In this document: piece by piece, positions 1 to 15,100 of the stretch
Numbering within the stretch: the first letter of the stretch is position 1
Layout of the letters: every line of letters starts with the position of its first letter
DNA from: Serilophus lunatus
Taxonomy: Eukaryota > Chordata > Aves > Passeriformes > Eurylaimidae
Reading direction: 5' to 3'
DNA: 64,000 nt
Assembly: GCA_013399895.1 (NCBI GenBank)
Contig: VXBA01003284.1
Location: 372,001-436,000 of the forward strand
Notes under the pieces: generated by a model
What the model saw: the letters and a program-made list of their open reading frames with translations, nothing else
The model's database searches: none
Told to the model about the DNA's origin: nothing
Position numbers and translations under genes: made by a program

Positions 1-3000
1 CCAGAATCGAGTCCTCCTATGGGCCACCAATTGTGGCCAGTGATGGATTTACAGACCAGATATTGGGATGGTGTTTTCCTTCTTTTATAATTATGTCATG
101 GTCTGGGCATGCTCTATTATTTTATAATACCACAGACTTAGTTTCAGAATCCTGATTGCTGTAAGAGGACAGCTGTAGGAGGAGGATGATGTTTCTTCAG
201 CAGCAAAAGGTTTTGTAACTTAGTTACCCCTGTGCTGTAGTCAATGAGGACTTGCTTGAACTGTTAATTCTCATCTAGCCCCAGCTTGGAGGGTTTTTCT
301 GAGGCTTAGTCTTAGGTTGGTTTCATTCAATGTTCTAGTTTACTAATGCATATAATTTATTTAATTGATAAATACCAAACATGCACCCTGAAGTAGACCT
401 TTCAGATTAAAGAATGGAAGTTGCTATCTTCTTTCACAAACTGATGTATTTTACCTGTGTGTTTGAACTTTGTGTTAAAAGAACTGATCAGAATGTTTTG
501 TAAGTAGTACTTGATGTTTATTTCTATTATTTTATTAATTACACAATCACATAATTGTAATTCATTTTAGTAGTTCTCTTTCAGAATTGTTTACATGGCT
601 TGATATTGCCTTGTTGTACATAGGAATTTTGTCACTAAACTGATGCAACTCTTTTATTATTGAAAGATGCTGCTTAGACACTACCACTTTGGATGCCATG
701 ACTATAGTTGCTGCTGAAGTTTGTAGCTCTGTGGTTTAACTCCAATGCTACGCTGTGCAAAAAGCTTGACTGTGCGTTATGGGCAGCCTAAAGTGTAGTC
801 ATTCAGGCAAAGAGTTACTACTTTTCAGGCAAAGTGCTGGTCTGGGGGATGGTGTGATTGTAGTATGTGTGGTGTGTGCTAGAATACTTGATCCAGGCAG
901 CTGATGCTGCTGGTGGGCTCTTAATGCCAGGTTTAAGTAGCTGTCACTTCACTGTATCATGCCATAGAGTCACAGACTGGTTTGTTTCCAAACTGAAAAT
1001 TAATTTTTGTAAATTGCTAAAGTACATTACTTAAATACATTATTCTCTTAAGCATACATATGTTCGTGTGCATTATTACTGGCATCTGCTACAAGACAGT
1101 ACCAGATACATGTATTTTCCTAGTCATCCACTTACAGTACAGATTAAATCCTGGGGCTTCTTACTCAAATCATTGCATCTCTGTATTATGAATTCCTGAA
1201 AAGAGCTGACATGACCTGGGAGGACACACATCTCCTGCAACTGGATATTCAGGAAAGTTTATCAGGTAGCGTTGCACCTGGTGGAGGAGGTTCATCTTGG
1301 ACAAAGGCCAGAAGTCTTCCTTGATACTCTTACTATGAAACAGAGCAACAATGAAAGATGCCAGAGTATGTCACTGTTTGTAGTGTTCTTCACATTGACA
1401 TACTGGGTTGTGGATTCCAGAATGGTTTAAATATAGCTAAAAATTTTGATTGTGCTAGGACATACTAGTATCCTGTGTCAGCATGCCTTTCCTAGGAATA
1501 CTTTAAGACTTTTGTTTTTCCTCTTTGGATTTTTGTTTTGTTGTGTTTTTTTTCCAAGACCGGTCTTCATTTTTGTCTGGGTTTTTTTGTGCGTGTTAAA
1601 ACGTCTTCTTCAGACAATTTTCTTATAAGCTTTGTGTCGACACTTTGCTCAAAGTGGTAAGAGCTGCCTGTTTCCCTATGGTAAATACATCTCAACCTTG
1701 GACGTTCCTTAGAAGCTGTTCCAGAAAGTACTTATATGATCTCTTTCCAGCTACCATATCACCATAAAAAATTTCACCATAAAGATTTTGTCTTTTGTGG
1801 TCCTAAGATAACAAAATCTGAGTCTGTCCTTTTGAGAATGGAGCTTAGTCAAAATTAAGTTCAATCAGTGTTACTAGACTCAGTGGTTCAGAGTAGGAGG
1901 TTGAGTGTCTACAGTTGAGTGTCTTCTTCCTTTGAAACAACAGTCACTCAGAAATCTTAAGTGCAGGAAAGTGTCATTAGAATTGCATGTACTGATGGCT
2001 GAAATTTAAGCAGAGAGCAGCAAAGATGTTGGTTGTCAGTGCAGTGAGACAGTCTGCACTGGGTGATCTGTCTTGATAGAAGGAGTATCTTTTGGGTAAG
2101 GGATTCAAATAAATTGAATTGAGCCTGCTTGCAAGGCACCTGGTGCTGTCTTAGGACAAGCACACAAGCATGGCACCAAGAGGGTAAAAGCATCTTAATT
2201 CTAACCTTGTTCGGTCACTGATCCTGCTTTGTTACACTGGACAAATCATGATGCTTCCTGTATGTGTCTCCTTACCTGTAAAATTGGGATAATTAAGTAT
2301 GGTAGTCTGTTACCCTAAATTAATGTTCAAGACCAAAAATTGAGAGATTTTTCAGTTGTTTTTTTTTTTCTATGTCACGCTTTAAAATGTTGGATGTTAC
2401 ACTTCTTGCCACCATCTTTTCTCCCTGCTCTTCCCCTCAAAAAAACCCACTAAAATAACCTATATAAAAAATTGTTCATTCCTTTCAGTTCTTTGTGTTC
2501 ACCAGGGTGGGCTTTTTTTTTTCCCTACATCTCTGTGATGATTTAAGTAGTATCAAAGACCAGTCAATTGAAGTATAATCTTTACTGATTTGGTGTGGGC
2601 TTTTCTAGGTGTTCACTGGCTACCATGCTTTTTAGGTTTTGTATGCTCTAAGTGTTCAAGTTGCTGATCTCTGGTAACAGATTTTGTATCTTAATCCTTT
2701 TTTTAAATAATGGGGTTATGTTTGAATATTCCCAATGATAAAGAATCTGCTCAAACTCTCATGAACTTTTACAAATGTCTCTTAAGAGTTCACTGGTTTC
2801 TTTGCTTACTTTTTTCCAAACTTTGTGGATTTATGTTATACAAACTGTGTTCGTGTAACCTTTGCTGATAACCAAGTTGGTTGTATGTTCAGCACATTGT
2901 TACCAGTAGCAAATAATTAAATTCTTCCTGCTTTGACTGCCTTTTGACAAGTCCAGAGTGCAAGATGTATTCAACTGTCTTCACTTTTCATGCTGTGTGT

Positions 3001-3398
3001 GCTGCTGTAGCCAAATAGGGCTAGAATTAAGTCACTGGTTTTCTTCTGAATTTACATCTCTAACCATAGTCCTCTAATTCTTTGAGCTTCTTTTTACTCA
3101 AACCATTTCTGTTAATGTCCTTCTCCATTCCTTTTTCTGCTTCCATGTTTGCTGTTGGTATCCATATAGATGCACTTCTTTGCCAGACAATAAACTGCAT
3201 CCTCTTACTACTTTAGTTGAGCAGTTTGTTTAGTGCTTTTTGTGTGTTTCTGTAGAAAGAACCAGATATGTTATAACCATTGATAAGTTTTATTTGATTG
3301 GTCAATACTATAAAATCTTGATGTGTTGTTAATAATTTTTCTTTCTGCTTTTCCTTTGTACTTATAGTGTTTTTTCCTTTATTTTTTTCACATTCTAG
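1..3398 (+). other. Intron (or intron plus unseen exon) of the AtuA-like gene
   Basis: AT-rich sequence ending in a polypyrimidine tract and the acceptor at 3397-3398. I looked in all + frames for the family motifs that should precede IGFPIVE, notably the Cys/Gly-rich ECGAQ-TGGN segment, and found none. The preceding exon is therefore most likely before base 1. T-rich runs occur at 2358-2370 and 2512-2522. No transposon recognised. Confidence 0.6.
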
Positions 3399-3595
3399 GC
3401 ACAACATAGGCTTTCCCATTGTAGAATGTTCCTCTGAAGGAGACTTTATTCTTTCAAAACCACCAGACACAGGGGGTCTAATCTCTTTTGGCACTGTAGC
3501 TGAGCAGTTGGTGTATGAATTGGGCAATCCTCAGCGCTATCTTTTGCCAGATGTTACATGTGACTTTTCCCAAGTTTCCATCACTGAAATTCCAG
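3399..3595 (+). CDS. AtuA-like gene, first exon visible in the window
   Basis: 197 bases. The acceptor is a T-rich tract ending TTCTAG; the donor is CCAG|GTTAGT. The first base closes a split codon whose first two bases are in an exon upstream of the window. It encodes visible residues 1-65, starting HNIGFPIVE and ending with the first base of a Gly codon. It carries KPPDTGGLISFGTVAEQL and YLLPDVTCDFSQV, the most recognisable DUF1446 stretch here. A start codon inside this exon is unlikely because the family core begins well before it. Confidence 0.9.
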
Positions 3596-6500
3596 GTTAG
3601 TCCTCTTACATGTAAAGAGATTTGTTGGTGAATTATGTTATCAAAATATAAAGCAGCTACTTTAATTTCTGTAGCATCTCTGCATATTCTTGTTAAATCA
3701 TTTCCTTAGAGTGTGATACTGTATTAAACTGATTTTTTCAAAGACTTTTGCTAGAAATTCCTTTAAAAATTTTAAACATACTCTTATTTATCTTGCTGGT
3801 TGACTCATTTACATCTTTGATCACTATTCCTTTTGCTTTACTATTTAATGCATGCTTTGCACCTACCAAGTCCTTAAACTATGTGTTCTGTATGAATTAT
3901 GATTTCAGTATTTTTTAAACTGCAGCTCAGTTTTATTTTTTTAGGAAATGAGAAGTTTTGTACATGTTTTAACTTAGGCATTTTAAGTGTTAGTAACAAT
4001 GAAAAGCGGTGTCTTTCAAAGCATTACTTACTAATGGTACTTTTCTTAGCCTTTTAGGTGGATTATCTTAAGTGACAGAAGCATGCCTAAGCACAGGATT
4101 TCCACTGAAAATCTGTGTTTGAAAAAGTTTATTTGCTATCCTCAAAATGCTTAACAGTCAGTAGACTAGAGATGGATATAGTGTATGTTCAGATTTAGCT
4201 TCAAAAGTGAAACAAACAAAAAACCCCTAGGCTTAACAGATTTGAAGATCTGTAATTTAAGACAGCTTGAAAAAAACTTTTATCTAGTCATTTAGAGTTT
4301 TTTACTGCATCTGTATTACATCGTTTTCATTCTAATGGAACTTATCTGTGATAGTATGCTGAGTGTCTTTATAAAGCTGACAGCAATTGAAATTTCAACT
4401 TACTGTGTTAAAACTGAAAATGCTGTAAGAAAAAATATTTCACTCTAATAAGTTCCATAAAATGGTACAGTAAACCTTCTGCTCATGCAACATATCCAAA
4501 TGGCAGTATGATAAGGCCAGCTTGGTACTTTAAGCCCCCAGTTTTGTTTTGTTATTTGTTTGTGTTTTTTTTTTTAAAAGATACCCTAGCCTTCCTATGA
4601 ACTTTTAGCTTGCAAATGACCTGATATGACATGTTTGAACTTAAAATGAACTTTCACATGAACTTTCAGTTAGCCCTTCTAGAAATATAGCAGATGGAAA
4701 ATGGTCAGATTTCTTAAATATTTCAGTTTCAAGTGCTTTGACACGTACACCAGTAAAAACAGGCAAGCTATCTATTTTTGCTCTTTATATTGCCAGTTTT
4801 GTTGTCCTGCTGGATTGCTTGCATTGTTGAACTGAGAGGTGCTTCTGTGTTCTTTTTGTCAGTGGATGCTATACATTTGGTTTCATGGAATTTTTTTCAT
4901 TGTATTACTGCTGCACCTGAAACATGAAACTATTCCACATCTTCACCCTGACTGGAGGGATGTAGCTCTGTATTCAGACAGTTAAATTAACCTCATGTCA
5001 GTCTTGCAGAGGGAGTGATGATGTTATTTGAGTGATTTGTAAAATTTGTACTAGTCGCATTTACTTTCTAGGTATGTTCTGATCTGATCTCTTCAGAAGT
5101 TTGTATAAAGCTTTGAACTGCTTCTTGTGTATTTGCTAACACAGATTAGGTACAGGTGGACTACAGTATGATTCTGTCTGTGATTTGTGGTGCTGATCCT
5201 GCACTTTGAATTTTAAAGAAGTTGTACCTATTAATTTTTCTCCAGTTCAGGCTTGAACCTGATGCCGAAACAGCGGTTTTCTCCTTTTTTTGGGGCATTG
5301 ATACTCTTTAACACTGAACATGGTAGTTGCCCTGGAGCATGCATTCAGAGTGTTCTGTTATTGACAAGAAAGCTGAATTTGTCTCTTCACTTACTAAGCT
5401 ATCAGCAAATAAGCTCTTACTGGTTTCTCACCTTTTGTTTCTTTACCCAAACGAGGGACTGCAATCCACTTCAGCCAGCTACGGAAAATTGTATGCTCTG
5501 GGTATGTGTGCACAGTAACTGGCTATTAAGGGGAAAACAACTATTGAGTCTCAAGTCCTAGTGGTGCTTTCTGTGTTAAGTATTTTTTAAGTGCACAAAT
5601 AAACATTTCAATCGCTCTTTTAAAAGGCTCATGGAAGTAACAGATTTAATCACCAGTTTCCTGTTCTTTCTAAGGACTGTTTCATGAAAGGTTCTCTTCT
5701 GCAGCAGTACAGCTGTCAGTGATTTATTTTTTAATTAAATGCATTTGATTAATATGCATTACAAAAGAATGTCTTTGAAGTTATATTGAAGAATCTTAAA
5801 TACTGAATTTTAACCGCTGTAGGTTTTGATGGTGGAGCAGTGAAAGTCCGTGGAGCGAAAGGATTGCCTCCTTCAACATTTTATAAGGTATTGCCTCATT
5901 TAGTGGAGTGTAAGATACCCTCCCTCATGCTCTCTGCCTCAAGAGTAAAGAGGAGAAAAGTTTAGAAATACAAACCTTATTTGATACATAAATACTAGTT
6001 AATTTGTATAGTGTTAATAAGTATATATTTGTGTAGATAATGATTGTCTGAGAGCATTGGTAGCATACCAGTTCTGAATTCTGTGTAATTTCATAATCCC
6101 TTTATTGTTAGGTAAATGCCACTTATCTTGATGGCTTCAGAGCTACTGCTGTCTGTCCAGTGGGAGGTCCAAAGGCAATACAAAAAGGAAAGCGCACTGC
6201 GGAAGGTATTCTGCAAAGGTTAGTATTTGAGTCTTGAAGGGGTTCTGGTGATGCGTTTTTCCACACAGATAATGAAAATGGAACTGTGATACATGATGGC
6301 AGCATTACTAGCCTTGAAAGAACCCTTGAAGACTATAGCTTTCCTATTGGGAGGACATTTCAAGACTTAAGTAGCCTGTGCCAGAAACCTGTTTTCAGTA
6401 TATAGCTAAAGTTGGACTACATTTGACAGAGCAAGAAAGGTCTCAAATATTTTTTGAAAATACGTTATTGGATAGTGGAGAGAAACCCAAATAAGTAAGG

Positions 6501-9500
6501 GAAAAACTCACTTGGATTAATGTTTTTCAGATGCCAGAGAGAAACCCGTGTGAAACTAGTTTTCGCCAGTTTCCACGGAACTTTTGGTAAAAAGTCTTAG
6601 CTCTAGAAAGCGCTAGAAATGTAGGCAGTTTACCAAGTTTGTGTTTGAAACACAGTTATCCTAGTACCTTGTAAAATGTGACCAATGATTTATTTTTGAC
6701 TAGAGCAATTTTACAGTTCTAAGAAAGACTGATAAACCTTTAATTGTATCTTCATGCCAGTACAATTGGGCAAGGAGGGATTCCTCTTAAATATAATTCC
6801 ATATCCTCACAGGAGTCTGAGTGCTTAGTCCAATAGCCAAAATATTTCTGGTTAAGAGATCTGTTTCCATGTATCATGTCTTATATAAAACTTCTGCATG
6901 CCATCCTATTTTAGACCCATACAGCAACTACACTAGGATAATAAGGAATAAAAGTTTTACTGTGAACTTACAGTGACTGCTCATGTGCCTGTATGCAGTA
7001 CTGTGGTGATGGACGAGTTGTGTGACTTCCCACAAGAGAATGACAGATCAGAACAGGGTGATAGGGGATGTGTAAATTATGCAATTGCTAAAAGTGTGTA
7101 TGTCCAAGAGCTACTGAGAAAAATCAAATAATGTTAAAATATAGAGACTCAGAACTTAGAAAAAGTAGTCTTCCTGCAAGTGAGGTGATTACTTTAGAAA
7201 AAAAAAAAATAGAATGAGTATTTTCCATTTCTTGTGTGCTCTTGGACATTATTTCAGACCAGATGCGTGAGTTTTTTGTCTGATTGAAACAGCTCACAGT
7301 GCTACTGCCTCTGACCTCTAGAAAATTAATTCAGCCTGTTTACTGTGCTCTCCTGTGTAATTCTCAGAAGAAAGCTGATGTGAGGTAGTCAAAGGCTGGT
7401 TAACTGGTTTGGTAAGTAGCTTCTAGCCCATGAGGCATGCCCATGGGCATGTTCTGTGTGTTAAAAAATCACAACATACAAAAATATATTCCCCCATCTC
7501 AAATGCAGTCTCAAACAGCTTAATATGTGGAATTGTTTATTTGGCACGTTCAAAAGATTTGTGTGTGTCAGCCCAGATAGAGAATAAGAATTAAGATGTT
7601 TGGATCTCTCTCAGAGAATGCTCTACCAGCAATACTGTCTCTTTAGGAAATACTGACTTGAGTATTTTCACCAGTTCTGTTCATAGAAATCATGAAGGTC
7701 AGAAGAGATCCTTAAGGTGATGAAGTGTCAACTGTCAACCCAGCACTACTACTGTAACCTCTAAACCATATTGCCCAGCATCAGATCCAGACACCTGTTA
7801 AATGCCTCCAGGGATGGTGACTCCACCACCTCCCTGGGCAACCTCTTCCAATCCCTGACCAACCCAACATGAATTTTTTTTTTTCCAGTATCTAATCTGA
7901 ATCTCCCCTGGCTCAGCTTAAGGCCATTTCCTCTGGTCCTTTCACTGTAGGCATGGTAGAAGAGACTGACCCTTACCTCACTACAGTGTCCTTTCAGATA
8001 GTGGTAGAGAGTGGTGAGCTCCCCCCTGAGCCTCCTCTTCTCTAGCCTAAACAAAACCAACTCCTTTAGCTGTACCTCATAAGACATGTTTTCTAGACCT
8101 TTCACAAGCCTTATTGCCCTTCTCTAGACAGACAATGTAACTTTTAAAGTAAGAAACCCAGAACTGAGTGCAGTACTTGAGGTACGGCCTCACCAGTGCC
8201 GAGTGCAAGGGGATGATCTCTTCTCCAGTCCTGCTGGACATGTACAAGCCAGGATGCCATTGGCCACCTGGGCACACTGCTGGCTTATGTTCAGCTGACT
8301 GTCAGCCAGCACCCTTAAGTCCCTTTCTGCTGAACAGTTGTCAAGCCGTTTTCCCCCTAGCTACACTGTAGTGCTGCATGGGGTTGCTGCAACCCAAGTG
8401 CAGGACCCAGCAATTGGCCATATTAAACGAACCTCATGCAGTAGTCCTTAGCCCTCTCTGTTTCAAGAGAATATTCTAAGGGCATGATCTTTCAGCCAGC
8501 CAGCTTTCAGTCTGTTCTAGTTCAAATTCTCCCCAGTATACTAATGGGGACAAGTACAGAATAAGGTGCAGAAATTGAGGGTGCTGCATTTATACAGGTC
8601 AAGTTGTTAACCTAGGTTCCTAAGCAACTTTGGCAGGTTGCACTATGACTTTCTTCATGTCTTTCTTGTGTAATTCTGCTTTATTTGTTTATTCGTTATT
8701 GAAAGCAGGAAAGATTTGGCAATATGTGTGTGAAGAAATCTTTCTGGAGTAGTCTTTGGTGTCCTTTTATTTTTGATGATTCTCTGTTACTTTACCAACA
8801 TGCATGAAAGAGCTAAAAATTATGTGCAGAATGTGTTTTGAACTGTAATCTCTAACTGCAATGTTTGTAGATAAATAATTTAAAATAACTTACTACAGAC
8901 ACATTTTGCAAATTTAGTTACCTTAAATGAGGTGTTTGTCTTTTTCTTTCTCTTTTTTCTCATCCTTGTTTGTGGTACCTGAGCCACCTTCATGTCTTCA
9001 ATGCAAAATATAATTTTCTTATTGCTGTAAAGTTCTGCACATTGCTTCATTTTTTCAGGTGCCATGCTAATATTTATGACAACAATGACATATCAGCAAT
9101 GTCTTCAAAATGTTCCATCACTTTAAAATATTTTTCTCATCCTAACACAATTCAAGTGTTTCAACTGATAAAATCTCTTACCCATCTCGAAGGGTGACAG
9201 ATTAAGATTCTTGGGAAACCAGTTTAGGGTCTTCAGAATTTAAAATTTTTCCAATCTGCAACATGTTACCAGTTGGACTATTTTTAACAGTTAGATCCTT
9301 TAAAACCATTTTTCTGACTTCTCTTACTGTGTGGTGTTTTTTGATTTTTGTTTTTTGTTTGTTTGTTTATTTTGGACTTCATTTAATTTTTTTTTTAAAC
9401 TACAATCATTTTCAGTTTTGGTACTTGACAGTTGGGCTGTTTTTGAGTTGTTGCAAGGAGTCTGTTTATTCCAAATTTAATATTTGTCAAAAACTGGTAT

Positions 9501-12094
9501 TAATGGTCTTGGGAATAATCTGTTTAGAAAGAGTTTGAGGGATTTCAGTGTCAGACTGGAAAGGCATGAGTAATGAAGAAACATGCTGTTCAGCAACATT
9601 ATCTGATTTTTGGCATTTGAGTTGTATGTTCATATTGAGTTGTATGTTCCAAATAAACATCTTTTCGGTTTGAATAAGAGTTTCTTGTTCACTTTGACTT
9701 TTTTTTCTCCCTTCAGTGGTGCCTGCGATGTGACAAGGTTGTTTTACGTATTTACTGGTAGTTTGTAATACAGAGTTACAAACCAAATTATCAGTGTGAA
9801 ACCTAGGAAGATTGCATATATTGTACTGATATTTGAAGCTATCTTTGAAATAAAGACAACAGTAAGAACTGAAGTCCATTTATTTGTCTTTGCTGATCAT
9901 CTTTCAAATAATTTGAATAAACAAAAGGCTCAGTTTGAAACCTTGGAATAAATTCATAGGCATGACTTCCTTGTCAGTAATCGCTTGATTTGTAGTTTTC
10001 AGATATATTTGTTTAGTATAAAGTATTCATGATCCAGTTTATAAACGGCTAATTTTTGTGGACCACACAGGGCTACTTCAAGTAATTGTTTTGAGGCAGT
10101 TTACTAATAAAAAAATCATTTGTTGCAGGACTCGTCTTATTTTCAGTCAGCTTGGGTATGAAGATTACAGTGCAGTTAACATACAGGTTTTAGGGTCTGA
10201 AGAGACATATGGACCTCATGCTAGAAGGAGTATAGATGGTGTAAGTATTCAGTGGAGTGTTCTTAAACTTTTACTGACCTTTTTTTTTTTTTTTAAGTCT
10301 TTCCACATTGTTATCTTTTCCACAACTTTAAAGGAAGTCACTATCATCTTGGGAATTTCACCCCTTCATGTTGCGGAGAATTCAGTGTCTCTATTTAGTG
10401 TACAAAATTAACACTGACAGGGTCTTTGCAATAGTGAGTCTTCCAGAAGCACTGACATGAAGTCTTACAGAAATGCTGTAGTCTGTTCTAACGTTGTTCA
10501 TCTAAAGAAATACCTTATTATAAAAGTTTTATGACATAGACTTAAATTGCATCAGATGTAATGTTAAAAGACCACATTATAAATATCAGGAAATGTCGGT
10601 ATTACTCTTGGCTGCACAAGTTTGAAACTATCTGTGAGCACTATTTGTGAAATAATCTTAACTATGTAATTCTGCATTGTATTTTGTGACTGAATAAATT
10701 TATATGTAAGAGTATGAATGATGGCCACAGCTGCTGCAGCTGTGATATCCATGGTCTGTTTTCCTAATCTAAAGTATGAAAGTCCTTTTTGAAGGAAAAA
10801 TGTAAATCTTGTCCTTACTTAGATGCACTTTAAATATTTAGACAGTTTAGTTTGTTCCAAAACAGTAGCATTTAATTCTTCTTTGTCAGTGGCAGTCTGG
10901 GAAAACTCTTAAGGTACACGTGGCAGTACAGAGCTGAGTTTATTCTTAGGAGTGCTGACACTTAATAGCTGACAATTTGTATGTATAGAAAAAAAGAATG
11001 CAATGTAGAGAAGGACAGTCAACTTCTTACTACTGAAATTAAATGTTCTTAGAAATTGGTCAAGTTATGTCTGCAGATACTAATTTTGGTGCTTGAGTTT
11101 CAGTTTTCTTCAGCACAGCAGCAAGAGTTGCTTCCTGAAGACCAAGCCTTATAATGTGGTCTTTTTCATTTTAGGACCATAAAGCTTGCAATTTTAACTG
11201 TTTCTAAGATTGCAGAATCAAAATTTTGAATCAGCAGAACATATGTTCTAGATCTTGAACTTGTCTGTGTTCTGTTTTTACCAGCTCCTTATGATTATGC
11301 ATTATAATATATTATTTAATTAAATTGTTATATAAGAAATTTTCTGTCTTATATAGAGTGAATAATGAATCAAAGGGCAGTTTCTCCTTCCTACCAGAAA
11401 ATTAAAAGTTTTTCAAATGAAGTCAAATATCTATAGTATGTTCTGTATTTCCAACCTCAGCTTCCAGGTCTTATGTTAAAAGTAAATACAACGTTATCAC
11501 CATTTTATGTGCTTCTCATACATGCCTTAAACAGGATGTGAGAGCTAAGGCTGAAATACAGGAAATCACTCTATTGCCTTCCGCCCTCATGGTTCCATCA
11601 ACATTTTAGAAGAAACTAGCCAGAGGGAGTTTTCATCTGGAAAGCAGACTTAGTAGCTTGAGAAAAATGGGTAGGGATTGGGTTTGCTTTTCCATTTAAA
11701 ATATACAGTCATAGAATCCTAAAGAAAACATTTGCTGATTTGGACTTCAGGTAGGAATAATGTAGTCGCTTAAACTCTCTTTCCTACTGTGTCTTTCCAT
11801 GCAAAATTAAACATGATTATTTGGGTTACAAATCACAGTGCTCAAACTCAGCCGTATTATCCTAGGCACCTACAAACAAACAAGTAATACAGTTCCTACT
11901 TCAAAGTTTCTACCGTGTATATTTGAAGAGAAACAGCAAATCCATAAGTGAATACCAAGACAAGGGTAAATTGAACAGTATTTGGAACTCAGTGTAGATA
12001 TCTGATGTGACTGAACTAATTCTCATGCATATCTCTCAAACTGATGCAGAGAGATGCATCTGTGAAATAACTGTATGTAGGCCTATATACTGTC

Positions 12095-12126
<32 letters not shown>

Positions 12127-15100
12127 CACATGCACTATATATACTGTAGAATGAGGTGCTGTGTGGAATATTGACTGTTCCTGACAACACTAAGTATCCT
12201 TGAGGAATAAATGCTTGCCCTCTTTCCTTTCTCAGACTTCCCTATGTGGTTGCTGCCTGTCACTGATAGCTTCCTTTGCCAGCAGTAGTCCAGCATGAGC
12301 AAGCAAGTGACCTGCATAGACACTCTACTGGTTTTTCATTTTTAATATCTCCTGTTCTGTTGCTTTCTGTTGCAGAGAAAGGAGTTATGGCAATGACACA
12401 GTGTCAGTGAGTTCATGATTTAAAAATACTGGATGTGTTTCACACAGAAGATATCTATTAATTGTACAGCAGGCTGTAGGGTTTGCCACATAAAAACTGG
12501 ATGTGCTCTGTTAGTTTTCTGCTAAGCCTTTGTTAACTGATACCAAATATGTTGTTAAGTCTTTCTGTTGTAGTTCTGATACTATAAGATTAATGACTTT
12601 AAAACCAGGTATACAGACTATTTTAATACTGGATTCACCCACTCAAAACAGGATTCACCTTATTTTCATGAACCATTATGTGTTGCATCTGACGAAGGAA
12701 GTAAGCCTAGAACTTGAAATGGAATAGAATTAGAAAGCAGATGTGAATGCATGAGGGTTTTTTGTGAGAGCATTTCCTGTTAATTATTATTTGTAGGATT
12801 TTAATGAGTGTTGTGATATATTTGGGAACACTTAATATTAAAACTGTGCATTTCCTGAGTTTGCATGGCTGCATATTTTTTGTGTAGCAACTATTTTTTT
12901 AGAGCAATCTGGTGAGACTTTTTTGAACTGGAAATCTAAATTCTTATCTCTGTTATCTTGATCAGAACATCTGTTTCTGTATTCACAGAAGGAAATTTTT
13001 ATCCTTTGAGTGATGCCCGATCTACATGATCTTCCACCTTGGCTCTACTAAACTTTTGTTTTAGGGTTTGCCTACTCAAGTATTGAAAGAATCTAATAGC
13101 AATGTGAATCAAATTTGCAGGTTTTCCCACATGAGAGTATTGTGGCAGGTATTTTCCATGCTGGGAACTTGTAGGCTGAGAAATGAACTGTGTATGTTCC
13201 TATGAGTATGTCTATTTAGTGGTACTTAAGAAAAATGTAATTGCTTTCTTTTATCATAACCACACCTCTGTGTGGATATGCCACTTGAATTGGGAGTAGG
13301 GAAAAATAGTCTTTCAGCTTCATGAATATTTAGGACATTGGTTTAAACATAGTAAAAAAAGAAGGCCCTTTGTTACTGAATTTGGGCTGATCATCAGCTA
13401 TAAAGTAGGAAGTTTTCTTCCCTTCTTATAACCTAAGTGATCCTGTTTGTGTAGGGGTTGAGTATTTGAGTTGGAATAGAGGATTTAGTAATCTGTGAAC
13501 ATAGTGGTCTTTCTAGGATATCAAAAGCTACCAAATCAAAAAATTAGATGGGCATTTAGGGAGTCATGAAGCGCTCTGAGCTCTGTAAAACAGCAAAACA
13601 AAACAACTCCACCCAAACTTTGATTTTTTTTTTTTTTTTTGTTGCTTTCATGAAATGCACCCTTTTCTGTTGACCTAAAGAAGGACGTAAACACTGGAAG
13701 AGATCTCCTAGTAAAACAAATTTCATGTAAGGTTGCCAAAGAACCTGTAGAAACTTTGTGTTCATTAACCTAAAAAAAAAAATTACTTTGAGAGAGAAGA
13801 AATACCCTGCTGTATAGTCTTGTGTGTCAAACTGCTGACCAGTTGATTTTGATACTTTTTACAGTCTCATTTCATATGTACTTGTCCTAAAGCACAAACA
13901 CAAGTAAGACATTCAGAGACAGACTTCTATTATGAGCAGGTTTCATATGTTCAAAGATTGAAAGGTAGACCAAAGGTGGTTCCTACTGGTGCTTGCAAAT
14001 TCTTGAATAAATACAGTCTTTGCCCTCAATGAGACCTAATGTTTGTTCTAAGTATTTTAGCAGTGTATTGATTCCAATAGTAGATCCTTCAGTGGCTGAT
14101 AAGATTTTATTTCTCTAAAAATTTGTACAGTGAAAGACTGCTTATCTGCAAGGGCAGATGTTTACAGTTGACTGGATAGTAAGGAGCACGGTACTGGTTG
14201 GGTTTACTTTTACAGGGAGCATCTGCCCTTTTCTCTGAAAACGTGATGGCTTCTACATGTTCTGTTCTCATATGTATCTCTGAAGGATTAGTTTTGAATT
14301 TTTTTCTGTGGACAGATCTGCTCCCTTCTTGATGCTAAGAGAAGTAAATCTGTCTCTCTAACTTGGCCCCAAAGTACAATTAGTCCACACAGAATAAGAG
14401 GAAAGTTTGTTTGCCAGTTCCACTGAGAGTGAAGCTAAGTGTTTGGTGTTGTTAGCTACAGTACCTGATTCTTGGAAAACACTGGAGAAAAGGCACAGTG
14501 TCCTAGCAGTTTGAAATATCTGATAGTTGATTCCATAGTAGTGAAAAAAACACAATGAAATGTTAACAGCAAATTATAGTAATAGTGGATGAAAAGTCAC
14601 TGAATGATTTAACTTGAATGCTAAGATGTAGCTATTTTTCAATTTGGTAAATTTAACTGATGGTCTGTATTTAGGCTAATCTAATTTCCACCTTTTTGAA
14701 GCAGGGTCCTCGGGAAGCTGTTATTTGGCTTGCTGTACACCATAAACAAAAAGAAGCTGTAGAAATCTTCTCCAGAGAGATTGCACCAGCTGGGACTGGC
14801 ATGGGTAAATTCTCATATTATCTTGTAGAATTTTAAAGTTACTGTTTTAGTTATTCTCTGAGCATAACTAGTGCCCGAAGAATTAATCATGTTCAGTTTC
14901 ATTGTCTTGTGTGTAGTGAAATAACTTTTTTTAAGTTATTTATGTTTGGTGTAGAAATGGGTCCAATGTTAGCAAAATGAGAAAATGAAAGTTCTGGAAG
15001 TTCACCTCCATGTTCCTTTGAGACTCTTTATCCTTCCATTGCTACTGCTGTACCTCCTGAGTGTTTGCCATTTCCTAGTTTGCCCTTGTTTTCCTAACTG

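Noticed and set aside
1..72. Open frame at the very start of the window, possibly an exon end before GTGTTT
   Set aside because: The translation (IESSYGPPIVASDGF) does not match the AtuA region expected before IGFPIVE, and the donor context (GATG|GTGTTT) is weak.
5253..5561. 102-codon open frame inside an intron
   Set aside because: No motif, no splice relation to the flanking exons; a chance frame.
9263..9538. Hydrophobic 91-codon frame that looks like membrane segments
   Set aside because: It arises from a T-rich intronic stretch (Phe/Leu-rich translation), a common artefact.
11709..11760. Possible CR1 tail (TCATAGAATCC)
   Set aside because: Only about a dozen bases match and the following sequence does not continue like CR1.
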